A stretch of DNA of 64,000 nucleotides, taken from Macrostomum hystrix. Taxonomy: Eukaryota > Platyhelminthes > Macrostomidae. Of the stretch, positions 24,601 through 42,800 are shown piece after piece (position 1 is the stretch's first letter; every line of letters begins with the position of its first letter). The translations under genes were made by a program, and so were the position numbers. The notes below the pieces were generated by a model, which saw only the letters and a list, made by a program, of their open reading frames with translations, was not told the DNA's origin and did not search any database. The stretch covers positions 5,673,001 through 5,737,000 of the forward strand of contig CATNEN010000002.1 in NCBI GenBank assembly GCA_950097015.1. The letters are read 5' to 3'.

Positions 24601-26099
24601 AAAGCCTCAGGTTCTCAGAAAATCACTCAAACTTGACGTGTTTTTTGTCCAAAGCAAAGCAAAGCAAAGCAAAACTTGTTGAACCTCTTGAAATTGCAGT
24701 ACATGATCATGGTGATTGTGATATTCGCGGTGCAAAACATTGCTCTACCGGGTATTATTTGCTTTTACTAACGGCCAACAGGTAAAATTTTGCATTTGAA
24801 ATATGATTATTTAAATCTCGAGGTTTTAGTTAATTCCAGGTATTACTGTACAGTAGATGCACGATAATTTTTCCAGCTCAAAGACTGGGGACGCAATGGA
24901 ATGAAATCAAGTTTGGCCAAGTTCACCGGCATCGACTGCTCAAACCTCGAGTCGCTGCTCGCCAATCTGATGCAGATATTTGTCGGTTGCTGTGGAGTCA
25001 CTAACGGCACGGATTTCTACACACTCAGCACTGGATGGAAACGCGAAAGGACAGCGAAAACAAGCTCAGGAAATTTCACTTACAGTGAGACTTTTGGGAG
25101 GCTGGTAAATGGGAAAATGTTTGAAAGGCTCCTGAACCTTGCTTTTTGCAGTGTCTCCGCAGCGAGCGATGAGGCATTTCTTCCCATTTCGTTGACACCT
25201 GAGACCACACTCACAACAGGTGTGTACATCTGCCCTGACTTTCTCATCGTGAGGCAGTGTACAATCTCACTGTGCCTTGGAGGTTGGCCCTCATGACAAG
25301 CCCCCAGCCTTCTCTCCATGAAATGAATGTGGCCATTGCCGCGGAATCGAGCTCAGGCACCATGGTGCGAGGGGCAAACGCGTTAGACTGCTGTCACCCA
25401 CCGCCTTAATTACCTACGACATTCCGCAGACATGACCTACCCAGTCACGTGCTGCAAGTTCAATTTAACCAGCCTGGAGCCAATCGATGCCTACTGCAGC
25501 TACAACAACACGAACTCCGCCACCAGCTGGTACCAGACTGGCTGCTTCGACAAGCTGCTCTCACTGGCTGAGTCTGCGCTCAATCTAAAAGCGGTCGTGA
25601 TCAGCATCGTCTGTATTCTCCTGACGCAGGTGCGAGCGAGAGATCGATAAATCGATAGAAGATCCATAAAGGCTGGTGCACATTCCCTCACCCTCTATCC
25701 CAGCTGCCACTTGAAACAGGAAGACTGTACATTCCCTCACCCTCTATCCCAGCTGCCACTTGAAACAGGAAGACTGTACATTCCCTCACCCTCTATCCCA
25801 GCTGCCCCTTGAAACAGGAAGACTATACATTCCCTCACCCTCTATCCCAGCTGCCCCTTGAAACAGGAAGACTGTACATTACCTCACCCTCTATCCCAGC
25901 TGCCCCTTGAAACAGGAAGACTGTACATTCCCTCACCCTCTATCCCAGCTGCCCCTTGAAACAGGAAGACTGTACATTCCCTCACCCTCGGATAAAAAAT
26001 ATTAAATTTCAGCTTCTGTTAGTTCTCGGAGCGGCAATAATGATCAGAACTCCAACTAAAGCCAGGACAGCCAAGGTGGCACCGGCGCCTACCCAGTGA
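21602..26099 (+). CDS. Tetraspanin
   Basis: Exons: 21,602-21,676, 22,850-23,143, 24,700 to an uncertain end, 24,877-25,084, 25,430-25,629 and 26,013-26,099 (TGA). Order of parts: a short N-terminus with TM1 (CAIFLIVINVLAM continuing into exon 2), a small loop, TM2 ending in CLGCCPASCC with basic KRKK, TM3 (MIMVIVIFAVQNIALPG), then a large extracellular loop. The loop has the family CCG motif (VGCCGVTNGTDF), YPVTCC and TGCFD, and is followed by TM4 (AVVISIVCILLTQ plus LLLVLGAAIMI) and a short tail. Tetraspanins organise membrane microdomains with integrins and other partners. One problem: exon 3 in frame meets TAA at about 24,769, before the clear donor at 24,782. The end of this exon is therefore unresolved; an alternative donor, a sequencing indel or a disabled gene could explain it. 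Confidence 0.82.
21870..22765. repeat. 27-bp array in intron 1 of the tetraspanin gene
   Basis: About 33 copies of units such as CTCTCCCCTGTCTCATCTCT plus CCTGTGT. It is all pyrimidine except for TG, CA and A positions. The sequence is close to the reverse complement of the array in intron 2. Confidence 0.95.
23265..24567. repeat. 16-bp array in intron 2 of the tetraspanin gene
   Basis: About 80 copies of GAGATGAGACACGGGA with variants AGGGGA, GGCACG and AAGACA. Its reverse complement (TCTCCCGTGTCTCATC) is a component of the intron 1 array, so the two arrays face each other across exon 2. Confidence 0.95.
25145..25415 (-). repeat. tRNA-derived SINE copy (family A) filling tetraspanin intron 4
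   Basis: The reverse complement matches 9,125-9,390 over the body and keeps a better head: AGTCTAACGCGTTTGCC (box A region) and GAGCTCGATTCC (box B). It occupies most of the 345-base intron 25,085-25,429. Confidence 0.82.
25680..25990. repeat. 49-bp minisatellite in tetraspanin intron 5
   Basis: About six copies of a unit with ACATTCCCTCACCCTCTATC and CTTGAAACAGGAAGACTG, ending about 20 bases before the final acceptor. Confidence 0.93.
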
Positions 26100-26389
26100 C
26101 ACGATGGACTCATCACCAGGAATCAGATGTGATTGCGCAACGCATGAGTTGATAATTAACAATAATTTCAATCAGAACTCAATTTTATAGTTTATCAGAA
26201 CTCACTTACTCATAATGCAAATTGTGTCTGGATATCAATTGCACCTTTAATCTACAAGCACTCACTAACTAAAATATTACATATAAATACTATTTTATTC
26301 ATACTAAATATATTAAAATAAATACTATTTTAACTATAATAGTAATACGATAATATAGACAGGCTTCAGAATATCCCAACCTAGATATG

Positions 26390-27975
26390 ACTAGCTTTAG
26401 AATCTTCCAACCTAGATTGGCTTCAAAATATCCCAACCTAGATATGACTGGCCTCAACATCTCCCAACGTAGATAAGACTAGCTTCAAACTATCCCAACC
26501 TAGATATGACTCGCTTCAACATCTCCCAACCTAGATAAGACTGGCTTCAAAATATCCCAACCTAGATAACACTGGCTTCAATTATCCCAACGTAGATACG
26601 ACTGGCTTCTAAATATCCCAACGTAGATATGACTGGCTTCAAAATATCCCAACGTAGATACGACTGGCTTCTAAATATCCCAACGTAGATATGACTGGCT
26701 TCAAAATATCCCAACGTAGATATGACTAGCTTCTAAATATCCCAACCTAGATATGACTAGCTTCTAAATATCCCAACGTAGATATGACTGCTTTCTAAAT
26801 ATCCCAACCTAGATATGACTAGCTTCTAAATATCCCAACCTAGATATGACTAGCTTCAAAATATCCCAACGTAGATATGACTGGCTTCAAAATATCACAA
26901 CGTAGATATGACTGGCTTCAAAATATCCCAACGTAGATATGACTGGCTTCAAAATATCCCAACCTAGATATGACTGGCCTCAACATCTCCCAACGTAGAT
27001 AAGACTAGCTTCAAACTATCCCAACCTAGATATGACTCGCTTCAACATCTCCCAACCTAGATAAGACTGGCTTCAAAATATCCCAACCTAGATAACACTG
27101 GCTTCAAAATATCCCAACGTAGATACGACTGGCTTCTAAATATCCCAACGTAGATATGACTGGCTTCAAAATATCCCAACGTAGATACGACTGGCTTCTA
27201 AATATCCCAACGTAGATATGACTGGCTTCAAAATATCCCAACGTAGATATGACTAGCTTCTAAATATCCCAACCTAGATATGACTAGCTTCAAAATATCC
27301 CAACGTAGATATGACTGGCTTCTAAATATCCCAACCTAGATATGACTAGCTTCTAAATATCCCAACCTAGATATGACTAGCTTCAAAATATCCCAACGTA
27401 GATATGACTGGCTTCAAAATATCCCAACGTAGATATGACTGGCTTCAAAATATCCCAACGTAGATATGACTGGCTTCAAAATATCCCAACGTAGATATGA
27501 CTGGCTTCAAAATATCCCAACGTAGATATGACTGGCTTCAAAATATCCCAACCTAGATATGACTGGCCTCAACATCTCCCAACGTAGATAAGACTAGCTT
27601 CAAACTATCCCAACCTAGATATGACTCGCTTCAACATCTCCCAACCTAGATAAGACTGGCCTCAACATCTCCCAACCTAGATAAGACTGGCCTCAACATC
27701 CCCCAACCTAGATAAGACTGGCTTCTAAATATCCCAACCTAGATATGACTAGCTTCAAAATATCCCAACCTAGATAAGACTGGCTTCAAAATATCCCAAC
27801 CTAGATATGACTAGCTTCAAAATATCCCAACCTAGATATGACTAGCTTCAAAATATCCCAACCTAGATATGACTAGCTTCAAAATATCCCAACCTAGATA
27901 TGACTAGCTTCAAAATATCCCAACCTAGATATGACTGGCTTCAAAATATCCCAACCTAGATATGACTAGCTTCAC
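26390..27975. repeat. 31-bp minisatellite downstream of the tetraspanin gene
   Basis: About 51 copies of GATATGACTGGCTTCAAAAT plus ATCCCAACGTA, with variant positions (ACTAGC, TCTAAA, CCTAGA). A run including GGCCTCAACATCTCCCAACG recurs near 26,450, 26,965 and 27,565, showing a larger duplicated block. Confidence 0.95.
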
Positions 27976-29478
27976 AATTCGCCACATAATGCGCAAATGT
28001 CCATAAAAAATTGAAGCACCAAAGTAGAAAGATTTCAGAGAAATTATGTAAGTCTTTAGATATTTCTGTTCTAACTTATCTTGAAGTGATTCATGCATGA
28101 ATGACAACGGGGTAGATAATTGGATAAGACCAAACTGACCAAATTTTATTCTACATCTGTTCTGGACAACGTGAGCGAAAATCTACATAGTTCAGGTTAA
28201 TCAAATACGAGCAGTTTATAACAAACAACAAAAACTGTCTTTAAATTGAATTTGAAGATTGCCAAAAATAATTAGAATGCAGATTGGAAATATTATTACA
28301 GAACAGATCTGAGACAAATGGAAACTTTTATTCAATTTAAAATACGAAGCCAGACAATTACAATAAACTTTCTGACAAGAAAAAACTATTTTAGTTTGAA
28401 AATAAAAAAGTGAAGTAAAAAGTATTTTCTGCAGTCCAAGTTACAGTGAGTTAAAAATAAAATTAAGGTATAGAAAATAAAACACTTAGCTCCTGCTATT
28501 ATAAGAGAAGTTTGCAGCAAAAACGAAAATGAAATAAAATTAGTTTCACACAGGCCTCTAATACTACTGACGAGTGGGTGATAGTAGCTATGCGTTGCGC
28601 GATATGCAAGGTGAGAGACAAACAAATATTTAAAGCTTGAAGAGATAGGTAAAGCATAGTTTAGTGTTAGGTAACCTTATTAATTGCCCCAACATCAATT
28701 CCAGCTTTTTTTGAGCAAAAATGGCCAGATCGCACTAATACGGTCAATGCTAAGTGAAAGTTGCCGAAAAGCGTTTGGCAGTTAGGATCAGGATCAGGAT
28801 CAGGATCAGGATCAGGATTTAAAGCGACGGATCTTGCGAATTTTACTTGCTTGGAAAACAGGCAAAATAATGAAAATCTAAATTTGGAAAGCAGAGGAAA
28901 AAGCTCAAAGATTAAACAACGGACAAAGAAGATTGTACTCTCTACATTCGTTTTATATTAATAATAAAAATAAATAACTCGAGTCCATTTGCTCATCTGC
29001 CTACTGAGTTAGTAGCGAATAAACATTTTATATGGTGAAGTTTTATATAATCAACAGACCTGTCAATTAAATTAAATCGTGTCAAACCATGTTTAGTCTA
29101 TGGCCTGGTAACAACAGGTCCAATTATCGAGTGCTATGGGCGCGAGAAAGTCCGGTAGCTGGACAACGAACTCAGGAATAAACTAACCAACAAATTTTTC
29201 AAAGATAATTTTTACACAGGAAAATATCAGAATGTCAATACTTGTCTGTACAAAACAGGTGGCAAAGAATCAAATGTCTCGATTCACAGAAGTTAGCGGA
29301 AAAAACAGGTTGCGACAAAGAGAGCTAAATCTTATTTGAGATATTTATCGCATTGGAGGACAAACGATACCAGGGCCAACACTTGGCTATTTAAAGTAGG
29401 TAAGGTTGAGAATTTACATTGCTAACCATCAAATGTACCGCAGTTGTTTCCATAGACAACCTTGCTGACTGACATACT
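27976..29478. other. AT-rich spacer and presumed 3' region of FEM1
   Basis: No gene was recognised. A short (GGATCA)n hexamer run lies at 28,784-28,818. On the minus strand an AATAAA-type signal reads at about 28,327-28,332, which could end the FEM1 transcript but is more than 1.1 kb from the stop. Confidence 0.4.
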
Positions 29479-36139
<6,661 letters not shown>

Positions 36140-37940
36140 TCGACGAAATGAGCTACACTTTAACAGTGAGTGCAATAAAACACAAACCGCAGGATTACGG
36201 AAAGCTGTTGATAACCATTAACCGTGCAAAAATATGGTTGCTAATAGTACCACAAAAAGTAATATGGGTGTCGCTTCTGGCAGGAACAACTAGTTAAAGG
36301 TAAGGCTCGACTCAATTCATTGTTCCTAATAACTTCCAGGGCTTGACATTTTATTTCTTGTATTTACATTTTCTTAGAATAGGGTGTTTAAAGCTGTACA
36401 GCATTTTAAACAACTTTGTATAGCTTATGTGATTCGTACAGCACAAACAGCTACAAACCTTAAATCTCAGAAAAATGAATGGATTTTTGCATATTAAACT
36501 TATCACCCTTATGTATCCAGATCTGTACGCACTGTTTTTATCGCTTGGGTTCAATAGTGACAACTATCTCAAATTTTAAACTTTACGTGTTTGCCGTGTT
36601 GCAAAATGTAAAAACATAATAATACACGAAATGTTTTTCATGTTACTCTTAGTAAGCACTTCTACCTGCTAGTTAAGTTCAAAGATTTATATCTGTTTTC
36701 TTTACATCTTGCACTAATAAATGAAGGTGTAATGTACTACAATGACGATACCTTCTTATTATCGTTGTCTTATTCAAAACGATTTGTATGATCGACAATC
36801 TAACGTTTTATAATTTTACTAGCTTTTAGATTATCTCTAAATTAAGTAAGCTACGTTCAAGTTCCAATATGTACTGTAGCCATATATTCCATAATAAATG
36901 AAAATTCACTTAAATTTTGCTTAAATTAAGTAATGTCTCAGCTGAGACACACCTATTTAAATTATTTTTACTGGTAAAATTTAAAATGTATTATGATATT
37001 GTTCTTTAGCTATAAATATGTATTACAAACAGCTAGAGCTGAAACTCATATAGCTTTAACATTTATTATGCATTATTTGCCGCAATCCGAACCATGTCCA
37101 AGTTGAGTCAAATACATTTTATGTACATTTTTTTATTGTTACAAGCGCGCTTTTCTGCATTTACCAGGCCTAAAATATTGAGTATGCATGCAAGCGATTC
37201 ATCCTTATAATACGCATCTATGTAACTTTTATTTGTGCAACTTATGAAGCCCATCCTTCTTCCCGACTGTCATTGTCATTAAAGGGACCCCAAAGCGATC
37301 GGATTATTAATAATTCAAGACTAAATTCAGTCGATTCCACTCTGCGGCAGTCACCTACTATTCTGATCCCATCTATCTGTTTGGAGGGGACACAATCTTT
37401 ATGTCCTCTACTCCCCTTTCCCCCTTCCTCTATCGCTGTCCCAGCGGTGGCTATATTGGCTTCTCTCCTAGCTGTGGCTGATGTAAATGTATTTTTATCG
37501 ACCCAAACAGGCACTGTTCCAAATCCTGCCAGTGCTTCCCTCTCAATAGCAGCTGCAGGGTATTCTCGCGCTGTGTGGCAATTCTTTCATACTGAGCTGC
37601 AGGCGGACATGGCTTGTTGCTCAGGTCATCCCGGCCGCTATGGCTGGGGTGGGCCTCCAGCTGTATCGCAAGCTGCGTTAAAGCCATGACACAGCGAGCC
37701 AGATGTGAAGTCAATAATCGACTGCTCCCCAAGACGTGGCAGTGAAATTCCTGCAGCCCCATGGGGCGCTCGCTGGCAATTAACAGTGCGATTATAGAAG
37801 CTGATAGTTGCTGGGCCTATGGCTCCCACACTATCCCGCGATGCATTGCTAATCTTGTTGCTATTTCACTCTTTTTAAACAGTTTTCTTACAATGAGAAA
37901 ACACTTCAAACTGCTAGAATTAGCTTGCAGTGTTTTTGTG
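36140..37940. other. AT-rich spacer upstream of FEM1
   Basis: No gene was recognised. A GC-richer island at 37,250-37,830 has overlapping frames of 90-138 residues on both strands without recognisable domains. It may be a decayed mobile element, since a family A repeat fragment follows directly. Confidence 0.35.
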
Positions 37941-37944
37941 TTGC

Positions 37945-38040
37945 GATATCAGGAGTCAGCGGAATAGGCAGAATTGCATCCTCGCTGGCTGCGGGTCTAG
38001 TGTCACCAAATGATGTGCCCTTGCCCGCAGCCCTTCTGCA
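37945..38040 (+). repeat. 3' fragment of SINE family A
   Basis: The stretch from GTCAGCGGAATAGGCAGAAT to CAAATGATGTGCC matches 9,322-9,400 with only a few substitutions, including GGCTGCGGGTCTAGTGTCAC. The 5' part of the element is absent. Confidence 0.75.
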
Positions 38041-38961
38041 ATTACAAATAGTTTTTAAACCGTTTCCTCCTGAGATTCGAATCCCTAGATCTCCGACTTT
38101 GTATCTGCGTTATTTGAAGTCCAGATAATCCAGATTTGATAAATCCAGAACTGCCCAAGCGTCACAGTAAAATTAAAACAAAAAGTCTATAAGAAACGGA
38201 ATAGTTTACTCGATCTGAGGAAAATCATAGCATTTATTTTTGTATAAAAAGTTTAACAGAGCTATCATTTGTGCTTCACTGTATTCAACAGGTGATGTAA
38301 TGTTGGTTTCGTCAGACAATGAACTTCCTAAATCAATTCCGGAAATAATTGTCTCGTATTAAAAGGACGTCAGTGTGGTATAAAAAAATTGGATTAGTTC
38401 TAACAAAACATGTTCAGCAGTTAGTTTTGGGCGCAATTTGAAAAAACTGATACTAATTTAATACCGTCTTTGCCAGGTCCTCATTGCGGTGGAATATGCA
38501 AGTGCTGATAAAACATTTGAGTAAATTTCCGGAGAGAAAAATAGCAGAATCAGAAATCTTATTAAATCATGAGTAAGCAGCCGTCATAGACTTGTGGTTG
38601 TGCGCCGCTGCGGCATAAGTAAAAAGAGCAAATCCATAAGAAAATAACTAACAATATAATTGCTTGGTTAGGAAAATTTTTGAATACTTTTTTTTCTTGT
38701 CGACTTTTGCTGCTCGTTAAAAAATGAAATGAAATAAAAGCTAAAAATCATCATGCTCTGTGTGCGTGCAGGTGCAGTGTACTGTGATTGCAAGTTAAAT
38801 CATATTCGCTATTCATTCCTATCTAAGAGATTTGTTGTGAGGTCGTACATTAAAGTTCATTGTGAAGTATTACAACTCTGAAAATATCAATATTATGCAG
38901 TTTGTCGAGACATCACGGACATAAAAAATTTGTACTATAGTAAGCAAATACATGCGAAATG
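38041..38961. other. AT-rich spacer, nothing recognised
   Basis: No coding frame, array or repeat match was seen. A box B-like GAGATTCGAATCCC near 38,072 stands alone and was not called as an RNA gene. Confidence 0.35.
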
Positions 38962-39377
38962 CAAGGACCACTAGAAGTAAGAATTTCGGTGGACTACACG
39001 CACGGAGGAAAGAAAATCATTGAGTGCTGAGTGCTTCTATCCCCGAAGCCTGGAACGAACCAATTGATTTCAATTGAAACAATTCGGGGGGTAGGGAATT
39101 TTTGTCTATGGCATTCAACAGCCAATAGAATGGAACGGGGGGGGGACCGGATGCTAAAATGCGAAAGCGAGCAAAATAAACATAACTGAGCCAGACTAGC
39201 ATTCAATGATTATCTTTCTTCCATGACTACATGATAAGACGTTTTTTTAGTCGCCAAATAGTGCACAGGAAAATACTGCACTTTCTTAACCAAGACAATA
39301 GGCTTTATAGACGGGAATCCACATCCAAAAATAGACGACTTTAACTACTCTAGCTCGTATTCTTCTAGTGGTCCTTG
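38962..39377. mobile_element. MITE-like element with perfect 16-bp terminal inverted repeats
   Basis: CAAGGACCACTAGAAG at 38,962-38,977 is the exact reverse complement of CTTCTAGTGGTCCTTG at 39,362-39,377. The 416-bp interior has no transposase. The size and termini fit a non-autonomous DNA transposon. No clear target-site duplication could be read at the edges, and no second copy lies in this window. Confidence 0.5.
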
Positions 39378-39624
39378 GCGCACAGGTCGACCAATGCTGT
39401 CTATGGTGAAACCATTGCCAACGCACAGTGTCGGTGAAAATTCGGTTAAATCAACTGCTTTGATCGGGATTCGTAGTGCTTGAACTTATCAAATATTCTG
39501 GGAAGCCATTATCAAATAATTGTAGTCTTATTAACCTGCAATCATCAGATTAAATCTCTACCCGAATTTGGCTAATTTGACTCGAAAGGTTCCGAAAATA
39601 AATCTTTTCAATTCATACTTTTCG

Positions 39625-40965
39625 TTAGGTTTGAACAGCCGAAAACCTCGAATGCAACTGTTGCATCTGATGCTGCTGCTGCTGCTGCTGCTGATGCTGA
39701 TGGTTGTACGGCATTCGTGGCAATGTTGTACTGTTTGACGCTGCACTTACGTTGTCTGCGCCCCCATGGTGATTGCCCAACAAGCCAGCCCCTGCCACCG
39801 ATCTCACGAGAGTGGCCTGACGCGACAGAAGCAGCGGCGAGTTGGCATTGTTCGATAGCAGCTGCTGGAAGGCCGCCACTCCTTCCTCGTGATCTACGGC
39901 GTTGACGGCATTGCTGGTATCCGCGGCGGCCGCCGCTGCAGCCGCCGTGGCCTCTTCTTCGTCCTCCGCGCTGCCCTGAATGACGGCCATGTGCCAGAGC
40001 CGAAGGAACTGGCAGGGCGCCAGAGCTCCGATTGTGGCGATGTTGAGCAGGGCAGAGAAGTACACCACCGCAGATTTGATGATGTAGCCGTAGTACAGCT
40101 TGCGAGTGCTTTGGGTGCCGACCACTTTGTCCAGCTCGACGCTCTCGGTGTAGGCTGCTGCGCAGGAGCTGAGCAAGGTGAAGGCGATGAGCAGCAGGCA
40201 GGCGATGGTGCTGGCCTGGTGCAGCATGAGCTTCAGATTCAGCACCATCGCCAGGCCCAGACCGAGTCCCAGCAGGCCCATGTGCAGTCCGCCAGCGTAG
40301 TTGGTCTTGTGCGTCACAGACAGCAGTACACCGGAGGCGAAGGCGCTCAGGCTGGCGATGGAAGTGGCGATGACGGCTCCGGTGCAGACGACAACCGGCG
40401 GGCGGAACTGGTGGAAGCGGCAGACAGCGTAGTCTCTGTAGCGGTACAGCCTTCTGGTCAGTGAAACGCAGAGGCAGATTGAGCACACGGTGTTGATGAA
40501 GTTCATCAGCATCTTGGCGAAGTTGTCGATTGACTGTTTGGCGTCGTTCCAGGCGTCTTTGGTGTCCAGAGCACCGAACGTCAGGCAGATGGCAGACAGA
40601 ATCGCCTGGCCCGATGACAGCAGCAGCGCGGCGATGACCACCTGCCTGCGGATCCGAATGCTGGCCACAATGAAGCCAAGAAGACCGACAAGGATGGACA
40701 GCACGCCGCACAGAAACTGCAGCACGATGAAGAAAACGGTGAATCTGGTGAGTTGGCCGGCGCCGTTTCCAGCACCTCCAGTCAGCAACAGCACGCTGTC
40801 AGCCTTTCTGTCCGCCAGCCTGGGCAGCTGGCCGATGTTCATCGAGTTCAACACTGAGCCGCTGGCCAGAATGGAGCCGGAGCTCAGGAGGCTGGGCAGG
40901 TCCAGAAACTGGCCGGGAAACACCGCCGCCGCAGCCGCAGCCGCAGCCGCCACCTGAGCAGACAT
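39625..40965 (-). CDS. Multi-pass membrane protein, unknown family
   Basis: A single exon encodes 446 residues from ATG at 40,965 (MSAQVAAAAA). The frame is open a little further upstream, but only from a GTG. After an alanine-rich N-terminus about seven hydrophobic segments follow: around FTVFFIVLQFLCGVLSILVG, VVIAALLLSSGQAILSAICL, FINTVCSICLCVSL, VVVCTGAVIATSIASLSAFA, GLLGLGLGLAMVLNL, STIACLLLIAFTLLSS and SAVVYFSALLNIATIGAL. The C-terminal 120 residues are soluble, with an acidic AEDEEEA and poly-A stretch, a segment with RQATLVRSVAG, and histidine/glutamine runs. The four-helix spacing of the first half is loosely like MS4A or other tetraspan proteins, but no diagnostic motif was recognised. 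It is likely a real gene because codon use resembles the other exons and the frame is long, non-repetitive and hydrophobically patterned. The function is unknown. Confidence 0.75.
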   Translation of the reverse strand: MSAQVAAAAAAAAAVFPGQFLDLPSLLSSGSILASGSVLNSMNIGQLPRLADRKADSVLLLTGGAGNGAGQLTRFTVFFIVLQFLCGVLSILVGLLGFIVASIRIRRQVVIAALLLSSGQAILSAICLTFGALDTKDAWNDAKQSIDNFAKMLMNFINTVCSICLCVSLTRRLYRYRDYAVCRFHQFRPPVVVCTGAVIATSIASLSAFASGVLLSVTHKTNYAGGLHMGLLGLGLGLAMVLNLKLMLHQASTIACLLLIAFTLLSSCAAAYTESVELDKVVGTQSTRKLYYGYIIKSAVVYFSALLNIATIGALAPCQFLRLWHMAVIQGSAEDEEEATAAAAAAAADTSNAVNAVDHEEGVAAFQQLLSNNANSPLLLSRQATLVRSVAGAGLLGNHHGGADNVSAASNSTTLPRMPYNHQHQQQQQQQHQMQQLHSRFSAVQT

Positions 40966-41849
40966 CTGTCTGAGCACTGGGATCTCTGTGAAGCTTCAAA
41001 TATCCCTGCACGCAGCAAGTTGGGACTCCATGTTAAAGCCCCCGAAGCCTGTCGGCCATTGCTCAGTTCCAAGCCGGCGGTGGCCTATACTCTGGTTTCT
41101 AAACAGCGCTCAGAACTCAGAAAGCCTGCGGTTGGTGGTGCTCCACTTTGGCAGTAGCTGAAAAAAGCAAAAAAGCCGGTGACTGGGAGATTGAGAGAGA
41201 GAGAGTGATGTGGGAAGAGACAGGAGAGCAGAGTAGGCCCTGTCTGATTGGAGGGGCCAGAGCTTGCAGGACTGTAGCGGGCTGGTGGGGGGGAGGGACA
41301 GACTAGGAAGTCAGGCATGATGGGAGGTACGTTGATCAGGGGGCAGCTTTGCTATAACTGGTACGCTGCGGAATTCGGCCGGGGATGAAGGCTCAGTTTT
41401 TTCCCCGGCATTCTGCGGGAACAGAAAAGAGAGGAAATAAATTAAAATATATTTATACATACATTGTGGGGGTAGCGCTTGACTGGAGACACTGCCCTTC
41501 TCTTCCCACTGCGCTAACTTGATACCCGTGACAGCAATAAACTTATACAATAACCGTGAAAGCATAATATGAGATGTGCTGTTATAACTTTGGGATATTT
41601 CTATGGGATATCTCATTGATAACCCATTGCTCTTAAATTTTATTACCCTGGCAGAGCTCTTAAGTCGTCTCAATGGTTTGCTTGGCAATAGAATTGGACA
41701 TAAACTATACTGCGTGAACAAAGTGCTAAACATCTGCTGGCCTCAGCCTCAGACACGCACACAAACACATACAGACCATTGAACATCTACCTGATTTTTG
41801 ACAAATTATTTCATAGAAGTACTATATTCTGTCCATTCCGTTTATCACT
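40966..41849. other. Upstream region of the membrane-protein gene
   Basis: No gene was recognised. Short frames exist but show no domain. A (GAGA) run lies near 41,195-41,208. Confidence 0.35.
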
Positions 41850-42240
41850 AAGGGGGTTGTAGCCTAAGGGGTTGTAGCCAAGGGGGTTGTAGCCCAGGGG
41901 GTTGTAGCCTAGAGGGTTGTAGCCAGTAGTGTGGTAGCCAAGGGGATTGTTGCCTACGGGGTTGTTCCCTAGGGGGTTGTAGCCAAGGGGGTTGTATCCT
42001 CGCGGGGGTTGTAGCCAAGGGGGTTGTATCCTCGCGGGGGGGTTGTAGCCAAGGGGGTTGTATCCTCGGTGGGTTGTAGCCAAGTGGTTTGTAGCCTAGG
42101 GGGTTGTATCCTCGGGGGGTTGTAGCCAAGGGGTTTGTAGCCTAGGAAGTTGTAGCCAAGGGGTTGTAGCCTAGAGGGTTGTAGCCAGTGGGGTGGTAGC
42201 TAACGGGGTTGGAGACAAAGGGGTTTAGCGAGAGCGGTTT
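41850..42240. repeat. G-rich 15-16 bp array, irregular copy
   Basis: Units like GGGGGTTGTAGCCAA, mixed with longer CCTCGCGGGGGGTTGT variants. It decays toward 42,240 into a transitional stretch that leads to the regular array. Confidence 0.88.
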
Positions 42241-42309
42241 TAGTTAAGGGGTGCGAGTACGAGTAGCTTAGTGGGTTGTACCCGAAAGGGCTTAGCTAAA
42301 AGGGTTTAG

Positions 42310-42592
42310 CAAAGGGCCTTGTAGCCTAGGGGGTTGTAGCCAAGGGGGTTGTAGCCAAGGGGGTTGTAGCCAAGGGGGTTGTAGCCAAGGGGGTTGTAGC
42401 CTTGGGGGTTGTAGCCAAGGGGGTTGTAGCCTTGGGGGTTGTAGCCAAGGGGGTTGTAGCCTTGGGGGTTGTAGCCAAGCGGGTTGTAGCCTTGGGGGTT
42501 GTAGCCAAGGGGGTTGTAGCCTTGGGGGTTGTTGCCAAGGGGGTTGTAGCCTTGGGGGTTGTAGCCAAGGGGGTTGTAGCCTTGTAGCTAGT
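42310..42592. repeat. G-rich 15-bp array, regular copy
   Basis: About 19 copies alternating GGGGGTTGTAGCCAA and GGGGGTTGTAGCCTT, so the true period on the right side is 30 bp. Every unit carries a run of five G. Confidence 0.94.
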
Positions 42593-42800
42593 GCGACGAA
42601 CTAGAAGTACGGGGGTTCGATTCTTGACTTCACTGCAACAATTTTCGTCCTTAAGCACGAGCTTTAATCCCTTAGAATACCAGCATGAGATGGGATAATT
42701 GAGGGTGGGTTAGGCGTTTCCTTGTCCATGGACTGAACTGCCGTACGCAGCCGTTCAGATGCGACGCGCAATGCTGCGGCTGTGCTGTCGACATTATTGC
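42585..42800 (+). repeat. tRNA-derived SINE copy (family B)
   Basis: The head has GTAGCTAGTGCGACGAAC (box A region) and GGGGGTTCGATTC (box B). It is followed by GTCCTTAAGCACGAGC, TAATTGAGGGTGGGTTAG, TCCATGGACTGAACTGCCGT and GCTGCGGCTGTGCT. The same order of blocks is seen at 56,510-56,820. The element abuts the G-rich array. Confidence 0.75.

Noticed and set aside
37242-37829. Coding exon on either strand in a GC-richer island
   Set aside because: Overlapping frames of similar length on both strands without a domain or splice-supported partner.
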